From positions 1 through 26,553 of the forward strand of contig CALQNE010000021.1 in assembly GCA_943331855.1 (NCBI GenBank): a DNA stretch of 26,553 nucleotides, read 5' to 3'. Positions 7,725 through 16,998 of this stretch are shown here, piece by piece. Under the pieces are notes generated by a model that saw nothing but the letters and a program-made list of their open reading frames with translations, did no database searches and was not told the origin of the DNA. Every line of letters starts with the position of its first letter. The first letter of the stretch is position 1. The position numbers were made by a program, and so were the translations under genes. Origin of the DNA: Bordetella parapertussis. Lineage in GTDB: Bacteria; Pseudomonadota; Gammaproteobacteria; Burkholderiales; Burkholderiaceae_B.

Positions 7725-8992
7725 TGGATATTTTACGAATCACGGGTGGTCGTCGCCTGCAAGGTGAGATCAGTATTTCCGGGGCAAAAAATGCGGCACT
7801 ACCGATTTTATGTGCGGGTTTACTCACGGCCGACACGGTCACTCTGACCAATGTCCCCCAGTTAAATGACATCGCCACCACGCTTAAGTTGCTAGGCCAG
7901 ATGGGCGTGCGTTGTACGCGGGACGCCGACGGTACAGTCAGTATCAACGCCAGCAACGTGACAACGCTTGAAGCGCCCTACGAGCTCGTTAAAACAATGC
8001 GTGCTTCAATTCTGGTGTTGGGTCCATTGCTCGCCAGATTTGGTCAAGCCCGCGTGAGCCTGCCAGGCGGCTGCGCAATCGGTCAACGTCCAGTAGATCA
8101 ACATATTCAGGGTTTGGCTGCGCTTGGCGCCGACATCAGCATTGAGCATGGCTTTGTCATCGCACGTGCCAAACGCCTGAAAGGTGCAGTGATTCGCACC
8201 GACATGGTCACCGTCACCGGCACCGAAAACCTGCTCATGGCCGCGGTCTTGGCCGACGGTCAAACCACATTAGAAAATGCAGCGCGCGAACCCGAGGTTG
8301 TCGATCTCGCCGAGCTCTTAATCAAAATGGGGGCGCGAATTCAAGGTCACGGTACCGACCGCATCGTGATCGAAGGCGTCAAAACGCTGCACGGAGCCGA
8401 GCACCACGTCATCCCTGATCGCATCGAGGCCGGAAGTTTTTTATGTGCCGTGGGCGCGGCGGGCGGTGACATTACGCTGCGTAACGTCGCCCCAGAAACG
8501 ATGGGCGCCACCCTGGCCAAGCTACAGGAAGCCGGACTCGTGCTCACTAGCGGCAAAGACTGGATTCGCGCGAGCATGAGTCAACGTCCCAGGCCTGTTG
8601 ATTTTCGAACACATGAGTACCCAGGCTTCGCGACCGATATGCAGGCACAGGTGATGGCGCTCAATGCGTTGGCCGATGGCACCTCAGTCATCACCGAGAC
8701 CATTTTTGAAAATCGCTACATGCACGTCCAAGAGTTACTGCGCCTGGGAGCACGGATCGATATCGACGGTCACACGGCCGTTGTGAGAGGCGTCGCCAAG
8801 CTATCCGGGGCAACGGTCATGGCCACTGATCTACGTGCCTCTGCGAGCCTGGTGATTGCGGGCTTGGCAGCCGAAGGCGAAACCGTGGTCGAACGGATCT
8901 ATCATCTCGATCGGGGCTACGAGCGCATGGAGCACAAGCTCAGGCAGCTCGGCGCCAATATCGAACGAACTTCAAGCAAGGAGTCCTCATGA
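7724..8992 (+). CDS. murA: UDP-N-acetylglucosamine 1-carboxyvinyltransferase MurA
   Basis: MurA transfers enolpyruvate from PEP to UDP-GlcNAc, the first committed step of peptidoglycan synthesis, in the cytoplasm. The product is 422 residues, usual for the family. The substrate-binding Lys22 (SGAKNAALP) and the catalytic Cys117 ([15 protein letters not shown]) are present; cysteine at this position is the fosfomycin target, so the enzyme has the normal sensitive-type residue. The [11 protein letters not shown] segment and the C-terminal [13 protein letters not shown] block are also typical. Its start overlaps ibaG by one base and its stop overlaps hisG by four bases (ATGA), tying cell-wall synthesis to the his cluster in one transcription unit. 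Confidence 0.97.
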   Translation: MDILRITGGRRLQGEISISGAKNAALPILCAGLLTADTVTLTNVPQLNDIATTLKLLGQMGVRCTRDADGTVSINASNVTTLEAPYELVKTMRASILVLGPLLARFGQARVSLPGGCAIGQRPVDQHIQGLAALGADISIEHGFVIARAKRLKGAVIRTDMVTVTGTENLLMAAVLADGQTTLENAAREPEVVDLAELLIKMGARIQGHGTDRIVIEGVKTLHGAEHHVIPDRIEAGSFLCAVGAAGGDITLRNVAPETMGATLAKLQEAGLVLTSGKDWIRASMSQRPRPVDFRTHEYPGFATDMQAQVMALNALADGTSVITETIFENRYMHVQELLRLGARIDIDGHTAVVRGVAKLSGATVMATDLRASASLVIAGLAAEGETVVERIYHLDRGYERMEHKLRQLGANIERTSSKESS

Positions 8993-9663
8993 GCACTGCT
9001 GAGCCACTGCGTCCTCTGACCATGGCACTCTCAAAAGGGCGCATTTTTGAAGAAACCTTGCCGCTGCTCAAGGCCGCGGGTATTGAGGTTGCCGAAAACC
9101 CTGAGCAATCCCGCAAACTGATTATCGCGACCAGCGATCCAGCTTTGCGTCTAATTATTGTTCGCGCCTCTGATGTGCCAACCTATGTTGAATACGGTGC
9201 AGCCGATCTAGGCATCGCCGGCAAAGACGTCTTAATCGAGCACGCCGCACAGCATCCGGGTGGGCTGTATCAGCCAATCGACCTCAACATCGCCCGCTGT
9301 CGTTTAGCGGTTGCTGTGCGTAAAGGCTTTGATTACGAAGCGGCAGTGCGCCAAGGCGCGCGCCTACGTGTGGCGACCAAATACACACAGGCTGCCCGCG
9401 AACACTTTGCGGCCAAGGGTGTGTACGTTGACCTCATTAAGCTGTATGGCTCGATGGAGCTTGCCCCCTTGGTAGGACTCGCCGATGCGATTGTCGATCT
9501 GGTCTCAACGGGTAACACCCTCAAGGCCAACGATCTGGTCGCAGTCGAAGACATCATGCCGATTTCATCGCGACTTGTGGTGAATCGGGCAGCGCTTAAA
9601 ACCCGTCACGCACAACTGCAACCCCTACTCGATGCCTTTGAGCAAGCCAGTCGCGCGTCTTAG
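8989..9663 (+). CDS. hisG: ATP phosphoribosyltransferase catalytic subunit HisG, short form
   Basis: HisG condenses ATP and PRPP to phosphoribosyl-ATP, the first step of histidine synthesis. At 224 residues it is the short form, lacking the C-terminal regulatory domain of the long form (about 300 residues). Short HisG is known to work with the histidyl-tRNA-synthetase-like regulatory subunit HisZ, which is not in this window. Landmarks are [20 protein letters not shown] at the start, [17 protein letters not shown] in the middle, and the PRPP-binding [14 protein letters not shown] segment. The start overlaps the murA stop. Confidence 0.95.
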   Translation: MSTAEPLRPLTMALSKGRIFEETLPLLKAAGIEVAENPEQSRKLIIATSDPALRLIIVRASDVPTYVEYGAADLGIAGKDVLIEHAAQHPGGLYQPIDLNIARCRLAVAVRKGFDYEAAVRQGARLRVATKYTQAAREHFAAKGVYVDLIKLYGSMELAPLVGLADAIVDLVSTGNTLKANDLVAVEDIMPISSRLVVNRAALKTRHAQLQPLLDAFEQASRAS

Positions 9664-9692
9664 GCGACCCCGTTTTAAAAGAGAGTCACACC

Positions 9693-11006
9693 ATGGCCAC
9701 CCTTTCACGTCTAGATTCGCGTCAGCCAGACTTTGATGCAGCGCTGACCCGCCTGCTGGCCTTCGATGCTGAGCAAGACGAAGCGATCGACCGCGCTGCA
9801 GCAGATATTCTCAAACAGGTACGCAGCGAGGGCGACGCGGCGCTGGTGCGTTTAACGCACGAATTCGATCGGGTCTTGGTTAATCACGCTGCAGAACTCG
9901 AAATTCCGCGTAGTGAATGGCTCAAAGCACTGGCTGAGCTGCCAACCGCGCAACGACAGGCCCTTGAGGCTGCGGCTGACCGTGTGCGCACCTACCATGT
10001 GCATCAAATACAAAAGAGCTGGTCTTATACAGAGGCAGATGGCACCCGCCTTGGTCAACAAGTGTCAGCGCTCGATCGCGTTGGGGTGTATGTGCCCGGA
10101 GGCAAGGCGGCCTACCCCTCGTCAGTACTGATGAATGCAATTCCAGCAAAAGTCGCCGGCGTCACCGAGGTAATCATGGTGACCCCCACCCCGGGCGGAC
10201 AGCGCAACGCCATGGTGCTTGCCGCAGCGGCCATTGCTGGGGTCGATCGCTGTTTTGCGATTGGCGGCGCTCAGGCTGTCGGCGCACTTGCCTACGGCAC
10301 CTCAACTGTTCCGGCCGTCGATAAAATCGTCGGGCCCGGCAATGCCTATGTGGCTGCCGCCAAGCGCCGCGTGTTTGGGACCGTTGGGATCGACATGATC
10401 GCGGGTCCCAGTGAAATTCTGATCATTTGCGACGGTAAGACTTCGCCTGACTGGATCGCAATGGATCTGTTCTCGCAGGCCGAACACGACGAACTAGCTC
10501 AAGCGATTTTGTTATGCCCAGACGCCAGCTACCTCGACGCTGTGCTGCAGTCCATTGAGCGGTTGCTGCCCACCATGCCACGGGCCGAGATCATCCGCAC
10601 GAGCCTGCGCGACCGCGGCGCACTCATTTTGGTGCGCGACTTAGCCCAGGCTTGTGAGATCAGTAACCGCATCGCCCCCGAGCACCTTGAGGTCTCGATC
10701 GAACAACCTGAACCCTGGCTTTCTCAACTACGCCACGCCGGCGCCATCTTTATGGGGCAACATAGCTCAGAGGCGCTCGGTGACTACTGTGCCGGGCCAA
10801 ACCACGTCTTGCCAACTTCGCGCACCGCGCGGTTTTCATCGCCCTTAGGCGTCTATGACTTTCAAAAGCGTTCAAGCTTGATTCACGTCTCGCCTGCCGG
10901 GGCACAAACACTCGGTAAAATTGCCGCTGAACTGGCCTTGGGTGAAGGCCTTCAAGCCCACGCCGCGAGTGCGGCCTATCGGCTGACACCCGCAAGCGGT
11001 AAATAA
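9693..11006 (+). CDS. hisD: Histidinol dehydrogenase HisD
   Basis: HisD oxidises L-histidinol to L-histidine in two NAD-dependent steps and uses a bound zinc ion. The product is 437 residues, full length. Conserved blocks visible are [53 protein letters not shown], the zinc-ligand segment SQAEHDE, and the catalytic IAPEHLEV with its Glu-His pair, then [13 protein letters not shown]. It begins 29 bases after hisG with GAGAG shortly upstream. In related genomes hisC normally follows, but here the next gene is hisB. Confidence 0.96.
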   Translation: MATLSRLDSRQPDFDAALTRLLAFDAEQDEAIDRAAADILKQVRSEGDAALVRLTHEFDRVLVNHAAELEIPRSEWLKALAELPTAQRQALEAAADRVRTYHVHQIQKSWSYTEADGTRLGQQVSALDRVGVYVPGGKAAYPSSVLMNAIPAKVAGVTEVIMVTPTPGGQRNAMVLAAAAIAGVDRCFAIGGAQAVGALAYGTSTVPAVDKIVGPGNAYVAAAKRRVFGTVGIDMIAGPSEILIICDGKTSPDWIAMDLFSQAEHDELAQAILLCPDASYLDAVLQSIERLLPTMPRAEIIRTSLRDRGALILVRDLAQACEISNRIAPEHLEVSIEQPEPWLSQLRHAGAIFMGQHSSEALGDYCAGPNHVLPTSRTARFSSPLGVYDFQKRSSLIHVSPAGAQTLGKIAAELALGEGLQAHAASAAYRLTPASGK

Positions 11007-11088
11007 GCGGTCGGTCCACAAACGATTCCTCACAACAATTCGCTCAGACCGCCCTACAATATAGTTTCTGACGCCAAGAGCCCAAGCC

Positions 11089-11676
11089 ATGCGCACCGCC
11101 GAAATTATCCGCAATACCAACGAGACGCGTATTCGTGTCGCAATCAATCTGGATGGCACTGGCCGCCAGAAGCTGAACACTGGCGTGCCGTTTTTAGACC
11201 ACATGCTTGATCAGATCGCTCGTCACGGCTTAATCGATCTTGAGGTTCACGCAGAAGGCGATCTTGAAATCGATGCGCACCACACCGTTGAAGATGTTGG
11301 GATCACCATCGGTCAAGCGATCGCGAAGGCTGTTGGCGACAAAGCCGGCATCCGTCGCTACGGACACGCCTATGTTCCGCTTGATGAAGCGCTTTCACGC
11401 GTCGTGATCGACTTCTCAGGGCGCCCGGGCTTACAGTTTCATGTTCCCTTCACCCGCGCGCGCGTAGGTGATTTTGATGTTGACCTCACCATCGAGTTTT
11501 TTCAGGGCCTGGTCAACCACGCACTGCTCACGATGCACATCGATAATTTACGTGGTGTCAACGCGCATCACCAGTGCGAAACCATTTTTAAAGCCACTGG
11601 CCGTGCGCTGCGTATGGCGCTCGAACTCGACCCGCGCAGTGCGGGCGTGGTTCCGTCAACCAAAGGTGTGCTTTAG
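11089..11676 (+). CDS. hisB: Imidazoleglycerol-phosphate dehydratase HisB (monofunctional)
   Basis: HisB dehydrates imidazole glycerol phosphate to imidazole acetol phosphate using a manganese cluster. The 195-residue product is the dehydratase domain only, without the histidinol-phosphatase domain fused to it in enterobacteria. The two metal-binding motifs are present: [11 protein letters not shown] and [12 protein letters not shown], plus [16 protein letters not shown] and the C-terminal [10 protein letters not shown]. It follows hisD after 82 bases, the largest gap in the long + strand run; a TACAAT hexamer at 11055-11060 sits in this gap. hisH follows 3 bases after the stop. Confidence 0.96.
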   Translation: MRTAEIIRNTNETRIRVAINLDGTGRQKLNTGVPFLDHMLDQIARHGLIDLEVHAEGDLEIDAHHTVEDVGITIGQAIAKAVGDKAGIRRYGHAYVPLDEALSRVVIDFSGRPGLQFHVPFTRARVGDFDVDLTIEFFQGLVNHALLTMHIDNLRGVNAHHQCETIFKATGRALRMALELDPRSAGVVPSTKGVL

Positions 11677-11679
11677 CCC

Positions 11680-12315
11680 ATGGCTTTGATCGCCATCGTC
11701 GACTATGGCATGGGTAATATTCACTCAGTCGAGCGAGCCTTACGCCACGCGGCCCCCGAGGCCGATATTCGCCTATGCAATAACGCTCAGGATATTCTGG
11801 CCGCTGATCGTGTGGTGTTTCCGGGGCAAGGTGCCATGGCAGACTGCATTCGCACACTTGATGAGGCGGGCCTGCGCGATGCAGTACTGACCGCAGCCAA
11901 GACTAAACCATTGCTCGGGGTTTGCGTTGGCGAACAAATGCTGTTTGAACGCAGCGAAGAAGGCAACACGGTCAGCCTGGGCATCTTTAAAGGCGAGGTC
12001 AAACGATTTCAAGGGCCCGCCTTCACGACAGGCGCCGATCAGCTCAAAGTGCCGCACATGGGTTGGAATCCTGTCAAACAAAGTCGTTCGCACGCGCTTT
12101 GGCGGGGGATCCCAGACATGACCCCCTTTTATTTCGTGCATAGTTACTATGCCGTGCCGGCTCAAGCAGAGCTCGTCGTCGGAGAAAGTAATTACGGCGG
12201 CCTGTTCGCCTGTGCGGTTGCGGCTAATAATATCTTTGCCGTACAGTTTCATCCTGAAAAAAGTGCCGAATATGGTTTGCGTCTTTACCGTAATTTTGTA
12301 GACTGGAAGCCTTAA
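11680..12315 (+). CDS. hisH: Imidazole glycerol phosphate synthase glutaminase subunit HisH
   Basis: HisH hydrolyses glutamine and channels ammonia to HisF for imidazole ring formation. It is a class I glutamine amidotransferase of 211 residues. The nucleophile is Cys82 in GVCVGEQMLF and the His/Glu pair is His191/Glu193 in QFHPEKS. The oxyanion-side FPGQGAM segment and KVPHMGWN are also present. The GVCVGEQ form of the nucleophile elbow differs from the more common GVCLGMQ; I believe this is normal for betaproteobacterial HisH, though I cannot check it here. It starts 3 bases after hisB. Confidence 0.95.
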   Translation: MALIAIVDYGMGNIHSVERALRHAAPEADIRLCNNAQDILAADRVVFPGQGAMADCIRTLDEAGLRDAVLTAAKTKPLLGVCVGEQMLFERSEEGNTVSLGIFKGEVKRFQGPAFTTGADQLKVPHMGWNPVKQSRSHALWRGIPDMTPFYFVHSYYAVPAQAELVVGESNYGGLFACAVAANNIFAVQFHPEKSAEYGLRLYRNFVDWKP

Positions 12316-12383
12316 ACTAAACCCATCTCAACGTTCGCATATCGCGGGCGACTTGAAACTTACGTGACCACTAAAAAAATCAC

Positions 12384-13124
12384 ATGCTGCTGATCCCTGC
12401 AATTGACCTCAAAGACGGGCGCTGCGTCCGACTGCGCCAAGGCGACCTCGACGATGCAACCATCTTCTCTGAAGATCCCACCGCAATGTCTAACCTTTGG
12501 CTTGACCGCGGTGCCCGACGCCTACACTTAGTTGACCTCAACGGTGCTGTGGCAGGCAAACCTAAAAACGAGGCTGTCATTCGCGCCATCGTCGATTCGG
12601 TTGGTTCTGATATCCCCGTGCAAATTGGTGGCGGCATTCGCGATCTTGATACGATTGAACGCTATCTCGATTTCGGTATCTCTTACGTGATCATCGGTAC
12701 GGCAGCCGTCAAAAATCCTGGCTTTTTACACGACGCTTGCGGCGCGTTTCCGGGCAATATCATTGTGGGGCTCGATGCGCGCGACGGTAAAGTCGCAACG
12801 GATGGCTGGAGCAAGCTGACTAAGCACGATGTCCTCGACATGGCCAAGAAGTTTGAAGATTATGGTTGCGAAGCGATCATTTACACCGACATCGGCCGCG
12901 ATGGCATGCTGACCGGCGTCAACATCGAGGCCACTGTCCGTCTGGCAAGACATGTCCGTATCCCCGTGATTGCCTCGGGTGGCGTGACCGACCTTCGCGA
13001 CATTGAAGCCTTGTGTGCCGTTGAAGACGAAGGCATTGAAGGCGCGATTTTAGGTCGAAGCATCTATGAGGGCACCCTTGATTTTGAAGCCGCCCAACGA
13101 CGCGCAGACGAACTCGCACCATGA
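12384..13124 (+). CDS. hisA: ProFAR isomerase HisA
   Basis: HisA is the (beta/alpha)8-barrel isomerase that opens the ribose of ProFAR by an Amadori rearrangement. At 246 residues it is full length. The N-terminal catalytic aspartate is Asp8 ([19 protein letters not shown]) and the second acid lies in [15 protein letters not shown]. Phosphate-binding motifs VQIGGGIRD and IASGGVTDL are intact. A 68-base gap separates it from hisH, and no clear Shine-Dalgarno sequence precedes the start, which lies after an A-rich stretch. The stop overlaps the hisF ATG (ATGA). Confidence 0.96.
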   Translation: MLLIPAIDLKDGRCVRLRQGDLDDATIFSEDPTAMSNLWLDRGARRLHLVDLNGAVAGKPKNEAVIRAIVDSVGSDIPVQIGGGIRDLDTIERYLDFGISYVIIGTAAVKNPGFLHDACGAFPGNIIVGLDARDGKVATDGWSKLTKHDVLDMAKKFEDYGCEAIIYTDIGRDGMLTGVNIEATVRLARHVRIPVIASGGVTDLRDIEALCAVEDEGIEGAILGRSIYEGTLDFEAAQRRADELAP

Positions 13125-13924
13125 GTCAATTGGTCGCGCCAAGCACCAATAGTGGCCTGACCCGTCGAATTATTCCGTGTCTGGATGTCACGGCTGGCCG
13201 CGTCGTCAAGGGCGTGAACTTTGTGGATTTGATTGATGCGGGCGACCCGATTGAGATCGCCCAACGCTACAACGAGCAAGGCGCTGATGAGCTGACTTTT
13301 CTGGATATCACCGCCACCAGTGACGGGCGCGATTTAATCCTTTCAATCATCGAACAAGTTGCCTCTCAAGTATTTATCCCGCTTACCGTCGGCGGCGGTG
13401 TGCGTCAGGTCAGTGATGTCCAGCGCCTGCTCAATGCGGGTGCCGATAAAGTTTCGATCAATAGCGCGGCCGTCGCAAATCCAGAACTCGTTCGTGCAGC
13501 GTCAAACTATCACGGCTCGCAATGTATTGTCGTTGCGATTGATGCGCGGCAAGTCGTTGGCAGTGCAACCCCGGCCTGGGAGGTCTTTACCCATGGCGGT
13601 CGCCGCGGCACCGGCCTGGACGTCGTTACCTGGGCACGTCAAATGGCGGACTACGGTGCAGGCGAGCTTTTATTAACAAGCATGGATCGCGACGGAACAA
13701 AATCAGGGTTCGATCTTGCCCTCACGCGTGCGGTGGCCGATGCGGTTTCAATCCCGGTAATCGCCTCAGGTGGGGTAGGTAACTTGCAACATCTCGCCGA
13801 CGGCGTCACGATCGGCGGCGCGAGCGCAGTACTGGCTGCCAGTATTTTTCACTACGGTGAGTTCACCGTGCGTCAGGCCAAAGACTTTATGGCCAACCAA
13901 GGTATTGCGGTCCGACACGGTTAA
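13121..13924 (+). CDS. hisF: Imidazole glycerol phosphate synthase cyclase subunit HisF
   Basis: HisF is the barrel-shaped cyclase that uses ammonia from HisH to form imidazole glycerol phosphate and AICAR. At 267 residues it is slightly longer than average because of a short N-terminal extension before [17 protein letters not shown], which carries the first catalytic aspartate; the second is in VVAIDARQV. The phosphate loops TVGGGVRQV and IASGGVGNL are present, as is [11 protein letters not shown]. It overlaps hisA by four bases and hisI follows 2 bases later. Confidence 0.97.
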   Translation: MSQLVAPSTNSGLTRRIIPCLDVTAGRVVKGVNFVDLIDAGDPIEIAQRYNEQGADELTFLDITATSDGRDLILSIIEQVASQVFIPLTVGGGVRQVSDVQRLLNAGADKVSINSAAVANPELVRAASNYHGSQCIVVAIDARQVVGSATPAWEVFTHGGRRGTGLDVVTWARQMADYGAGELLLTSMDRDGTKSGFDLALTRAVADAVSIPVIASGGVGNLQHLADGVTIGGASAVLAASIFHYGEFTVRQAKDFMANQGIAVRHG

Positions 13925-13926
13925 AT

Positions 13927-14340
13927 ATGACGACGACAACTCCCAACTGGCTTGCCGAGGTTAAGTTCGATACACAAGGTTTGATTCCAGCGATTTCGCA
14001 AGATGCCAGCACTGGGCAGATCTTGATGGTCGCCTGGATGAACGCCGAGGCCTTAACTGAGACTGTCAACACGGGTCGAGCAGTTTTTTGGTCTCGTTCA
14101 CGCAACCGCATCTGGCGCAAAGGTGAAGAGTCTGGCCACGTTCAACAACTTGTTGAGCTCAGGCTAGATTGTGATGGTGATGTCATTTTGCTCAAAATCG
14201 ACCAGGTTGGCGGCATCGCCTGTCATACTGGGCGTGCAAGCTGTTTTTATCGACGCTTTGAACAAAGCGCCGACCCGCAAGCTTCTAAATGGGTCACCGT
14301 AGACCCCGTTCTCAAAGACCCCGAACTCATTTATAAATGA
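13927..14340 (+). CDS. hisI: Phosphoribosyl-AMP cyclohydrolase HisI
   Basis: HisI opens the adenine ring of phosphoribosyl-AMP in the third step of the pathway. The protein is 137 residues and is separate from HisE, unlike the fused HisIE of enterobacteria. The metal-binding cysteines are Cys82 (LRLDCDGD), Cys99 and Cys106 ([13 protein letters not shown]). The substrate motif [12 protein letters not shown] and the [18 protein letters not shown] block are intact. It starts 2 bases after hisF and overlaps hisE by four bases. Confidence 0.96.
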   Translation: MTTTTPNWLAEVKFDTQGLIPAISQDASTGQILMVAWMNAEALTETVNTGRAVFWSRSRNRIWRKGEESGHVQQLVELRLDCDGDVILLKIDQVGGIACHTGRASCFYRRFEQSADPQASKWVTVDPVLKDPELIYK

Positions 14341-14717
14341 CCCTTCCCAAAATGACCGCATCTCCGACCACGCCAGTCAATGCTCAGGCCTCTGACACCG
14401 TACTGGCTCGAATCGCCGACATGCTCGCGACCCGTCTGCCCGCGCGAGGAGGAGATCCCGCGACCTCATACGTCGCAAAGTTGTTTTCAAAGGGGCCAGA
14501 CGCCGCCTTGAAAAAAATTGGCGAAGAGGCGACCGAGCTCGTGATGGCCGTCAAAGACGGGCAAGCCGACCGTATCGTGGCAGAAACGGCCGATTTGTGG
14601 TTTCATTGCTTGGTCGTGTTAACCGAACACGGCCTGAGGCCCGAGCAAGTGTTGGCAGAGCTCGCACGACGCGAAGGGGTATCTGGCCTTCAAGAAAAAG
14701 CTTCCCGTAATCTCTAA
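14337..14717 (+). CDS. hisE: Phosphoribosyl-ATP pyrophosphatase HisE
   Basis: HisE removes pyrophosphate from phosphoribosyl-ATP in the second step of histidine synthesis. It belongs to the all-alpha MazG/HisE fold. Metal-binding acids are seen in [17 protein letters not shown] and [13 protein letters not shown]. The 126-residue length includes about 20 poorly conserved N-terminal residues; a second ATG at 14352 is a possible start, but the ATG at 14337 gives the tight ATGA overlap with hisI. Confidence 0.95.
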   Translation: MTLPKMTASPTTPVNAQASDTVLARIADMLATRLPARGGDPATSYVAKLFSKGPDAALKKIGEEATELVMAVKDGQADRIVAETADLWFHCLVVLTEHGLRPEQVLAELARREGVSGLQEKASRNL

Positions 14718-14726
14718 TTCACTGCC

Positions 14727-15095
14727 ATGAGCGAAAACTGTTTATTCTGCAAGATTGTGAAAGGCGAAATCCCAGCAAAAATCGTCTATACAGACGATGA
14801 TTGTGTGGTTTTTCATGACATTCACCCGGCTGCTCCAGTACATTTATTGATGGTACCCCGCCATCATGTCGTGTCTATGCAAGATGTTAAACCCGACGAT
14901 GCTGGCTGGTTAGGTAGAATGCTGACTAAGGTTGACCGTATTGCGCTAGAAAATGGCTGCAACCCGGGGCTCGAAGGCGGTTTTCGTCTAACCGCGAACG
15001 CGGGCCTTGAGGGTGGCCAAGAAATTAATCACCTTCATTTTCATATCCTTGGTGGTAAACGACCCTGGCAGGGGTTCACCCCCATCAAGAACTAA
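14727..15095 (+). CDS. hinT: Histidine-triad (HIT) nucleotide-binding protein
   Basis: This 122-residue purine-nucleotide phosphoramidase of the HinT branch has the HIT motif HLHFHILGG (His102, His104, His106). The N-terminal [17 protein letters not shown] segment has the Cys pair seen in many HinT proteins, and PRHHVVSM continues the fold. HinT-type enzymes hydrolyse AMP-lysine and related phosphoramidates; the physiological role in bacteria is not settled. It sits 9 bases after hisE and 14 before tatA. The his-hinT-tat order is a conserved betaproteobacterial arrangement rather than evidence for a role in either pathway. Confidence 0.93.
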   Translation: MSENCLFCKIVKGEIPAKIVYTDDDCVVFHDIHPAAPVHLLMVPRHHVVSMQDVKPDDAGWLGRMLTKVDRIALENGCNPGLEGGFRLTANAGLEGGQEINHLHFHILGGKRPWQGFTPIKN

Positions 15096-15109
15096 TTCGG
15101 AGAAAAATT

Positions 15110-15370
15110 ATGGGCAGTTTTAGCATTTGGCACTGGCTAATCGTTCTAGTGATCGTGGCACTGATTTTTGGAACAAAAAAGATTAGAAATATCGGTGCTG
15201 ATTTAGGCGGGGCAGTCAAAGGCTTTAAAGAGGGGATGAAAGACCCCAACGCAAAAGAAGGTGATGCCGCTGCGACCGCAGAGGCCGCACCCGTGCAACG
15301 TGTGGCCACCGGCGAAACGATCGATGTGCAAGCGAAAGAAAAAACAAACACTCAACCCGGTACGCATTAA
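15110..15370 (+). CDS. tatA: Twin-arginine translocase subunit TatA
   Basis: TatA oligomers form the passage for folded proteins across the inner membrane. The 86-residue protein has the expected layout: one N-terminal membrane helix (about residues 4-21), the [10 protein letters not shown] hinge, an amphipathic helix ([15 protein letters not shown]), and a charged, low-complexity tail. GGAGA at 15099-15103 precedes the ATG by 6 bases, one of the clearest ribosome-binding sites in the run, consistent with TatA being needed in excess over TatB and TatC. Confidence 0.96.
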   Translation: MGSFSIWHWLIVLVIVALIFGTKKIRNIGADLGGAVKGFKEGMKDPNAKEGDAAATAEAAPVQRVATGETIDVQAKEKTNTQPGTH

Positions 15371-15421
15371 TACGTTTCGGCTAGCGTTTTCTAGCTGAGT
15401 CTCTTTGGCACATCACACACC

Positions 15422-15991
15422 ATGTTTGACGTCAGCTTTACAGAACTACTCGTAATCGGGGTCGTCGCGCTTGTCGTGATCGGCCCTGAGCGCCTACCCA
15501 AAGTGGCACGCACACTTGGCCATTTAGTTGGGCGCGCTCAACGCTATGTCAATGATGTCAAAACGGACATCCAGCGCGAAGTCGAACTCGATGAGCTGCG
15601 CAAACTGAAAGACCAAATGCAAGATGCTGCACAAAGCGTTCAATCAAGCCTGCAAAATACTGAATCCTCTTTACGCAAGCCCTTAGAGTCTCTCGAGCAA
15701 GACGTCTCGGCGCTTCGAGAGTCCTTAACAAACCCCGATATTCCAGAACCCGTGACGCCAGAAATTCCGGCATCACCAGTCAAAGTCACCGACTCAGCCA
15801 CCGCCAGCGCGCAAATGGCCGCAGCCACGCCTGGCATGCAATCATTTGCCGAGGCAGAGGTGCAAGCCATGCTCGTGCCCAACCCTATTCCAACTCCTAC
15901 TCAACTCGAGATCGACGCACTGGCGCCCGCGTCAACACAAAATCCGAACCAAAAGTCGATCGCTGCCACGACTACGGAATCTAAATTTTGA
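15422..15991 (+). CDS. tatB: Twin-arginine translocase subunit TatB
   Basis: TatB works with TatC in recognising twin-arginine signal peptides. The 189-residue product starts MFDVSFTELLVIGVVALVVIGPERLP, the diagnostic TatB helix plus GPERLP hinge, followed by an amphipathic and partly coiled helix (about residues 30-100, with QDAAQSVQSSLQNTESSLRKPLESLEQD) and a long Pro/Ala/Thr-rich tail. It follows tatA after 51 bases and overlaps tatC by four bases (TTGA). Confidence 0.95.
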   Translation: MFDVSFTELLVIGVVALVVIGPERLPKVARTLGHLVGRAQRYVNDVKTDIQREVELDELRKLKDQMQDAAQSVQSSLQNTESSLRKPLESLEQDVSALRESLTNPDIPEPVTPEIPASPVKVTDSATASAQMAAATPGMQSFAEAEVQAMLVPNPIPTPTQLEIDALAPASTQNPNQKSIAATTTESKF

Positions 15992-16812
15992 GTACGAATA
16001 ACCCTGACAAAGACAAACTAGGCGACGCCACTGCAGCCGGCCAGGATCCAGCAGAGGCTCCTGCGGCCAACGAAAGTTTTATGTCGCACCTGATCGAACT
16101 TCGCACCCGCTTGTTGCACGCAGTTGGTACGGTCGTCGGTGTGTTCGTCATCTTATTTATCTACCCTGGCGCATCCGTCATCTATGACATTTTGGCGGCC
16201 CCAATGTTAGCGTCGCTTCCTCAAGGCACACGCATGATCGCCACGGGTGTTATCACCCCTTTTATGGTGCCAATGAAGGTCACCATGATGGCCGCCTTTG
16301 TGGTTTCACTGCCTGTGGTGCTCTACCAGGTGTGGGCCTTTGTGGCGCCAGGCTTGTATCGACATGAGCAGCGTCTTGCATTGCCACTCATCGTATCAAG
16401 CTCGCTGCTTTTCATAGCAGGAATGGCCTTTTGTTATTTTGTCGTCTTCAAATCAGTCTTCACGTTTATCGCCTCCTTTGCGCCGCAATCCATTACGCCA
16501 GCGCCGGATATCGAAGCCTACTTGAGCTTTGTCATGACCATGTTCTTAGCCTTCGGCGTGACCTTCGAAGTTCCGGTCGCCGTGGTGCTCTTGGTACGCA
16601 TGGGGATTGTCACCGTTGCAAAATTAAAAGAGGCCCGCGGTTATGTCGTTGTGGGGGCCTTCGTTGTGGCGGCGGTTGTCACGCCACCCGACGTCGTGAG
16701 TCAGTTTTTACTAGCCGTACCTTTGTGTGTACTTTACGAAATCGGTATCCTCGTCGCACGTGGTGTGAAACCACGCAGTGAAGACAAAATTGATGAGTCT
16801 GCTGAAAAATAG
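15988..16812 (+). CDS. tatC: Twin-arginine translocase subunit TatC
   Basis: TatC is the polytopic receptor for Tat signal peptides. The product is 274 residues with six hydrophobic segments. The signature N-terminal segment SHLIELRTRLL begins at residue 33, and the FGVTFEVPV motif with its membrane-embedded glutamate is present. The frame starts at a TTG (15988) that overlaps the tatB stop; the next in-frame ATG at 16081 lies right at SHLIELR and would remove the polar, Asn/Asp/Ala-rich 31-residue extension. A short N-terminal extension before the SHL motif is common in TatC, so the coupled TTG start is plausible. This is the last gene of the + strand run. Confidence 0.93.
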   Translation: MSTNNPDKDKLGDATAAGQDPAEAPAANESFMSHLIELRTRLLHAVGTVVGVFVILFIYPGASVIYDILAAPMLASLPQGTRMIATGVITPFMVPMKVTMMAAFVVSLPVVLYQVWAFVAPGLYRHEQRLALPLIVSSSLLFIAGMAFCYFVVFKSVFTFIASFAPQSITPAPDIEAYLSFVMTMFLAFGVTFEVPVAVVLLVRMGIVTVAKLKEARGYVVVGAFVVAAVVTPPDVVSQFLLAVPLCVLYEIGILVARGVKPRSEDKIDESAEK

Positions 16813-16826
16813 CATCTTTAATAGAC

Positions 16827-16867
16827 TTATTTTGCCCTTTGCAAAAAGAGGGTTTCAGGCAAAATAA
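16827..16867. repeat. Perfect 10-bp inverted repeat downstream of tatC
   Basis: TTATTTTGCC at 16827-16836 is exactly complementary to GGCAAAATAA at 16858-16867, with a 21-base spacer that can itself form a short inner stem (CTTT with AGAG in RNA). It lies 14 bases after the tatC stop and 131 bases before the XRE gene. No T-run follows either side, so it is not a standard intrinsic terminator; it could be a weak terminator, an mRNA 3'-end stabiliser, or an operator of the XRE regulator. Confidence 0.5.
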
Positions 16868-16998
16868 TACTTGTTAGCAAATGTTTTAAGGTATATCTTT
16901 TAAATACCGGCTGGTCGTTTTGCTTCTACTCCATCAGCTAGTACACCGTTTGGTCGCACCTATCGTGGTTCGACCTGTGGCATTTCAAAGGGACCATC

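Noticed and set aside
11055..11060. TACAAT hexamer upstream of hisB as a promoter -10
   Set aside because: No -35 at proper spacing; kept only as a remark in the hisC finding.
11773..12252. 159-codon open frame antisense to hisH
   Set aside because: Lies wholly opposite a well-identified gene, has no recognised motif and no ribosome-binding site; a coding-strand shadow.
15378..15397. Small GCTAG/CTAGC hairpin between tatA and tatB
   Set aside because: Only 5 pairs with a T-rich loop and no T-run after it; within chance expectation.
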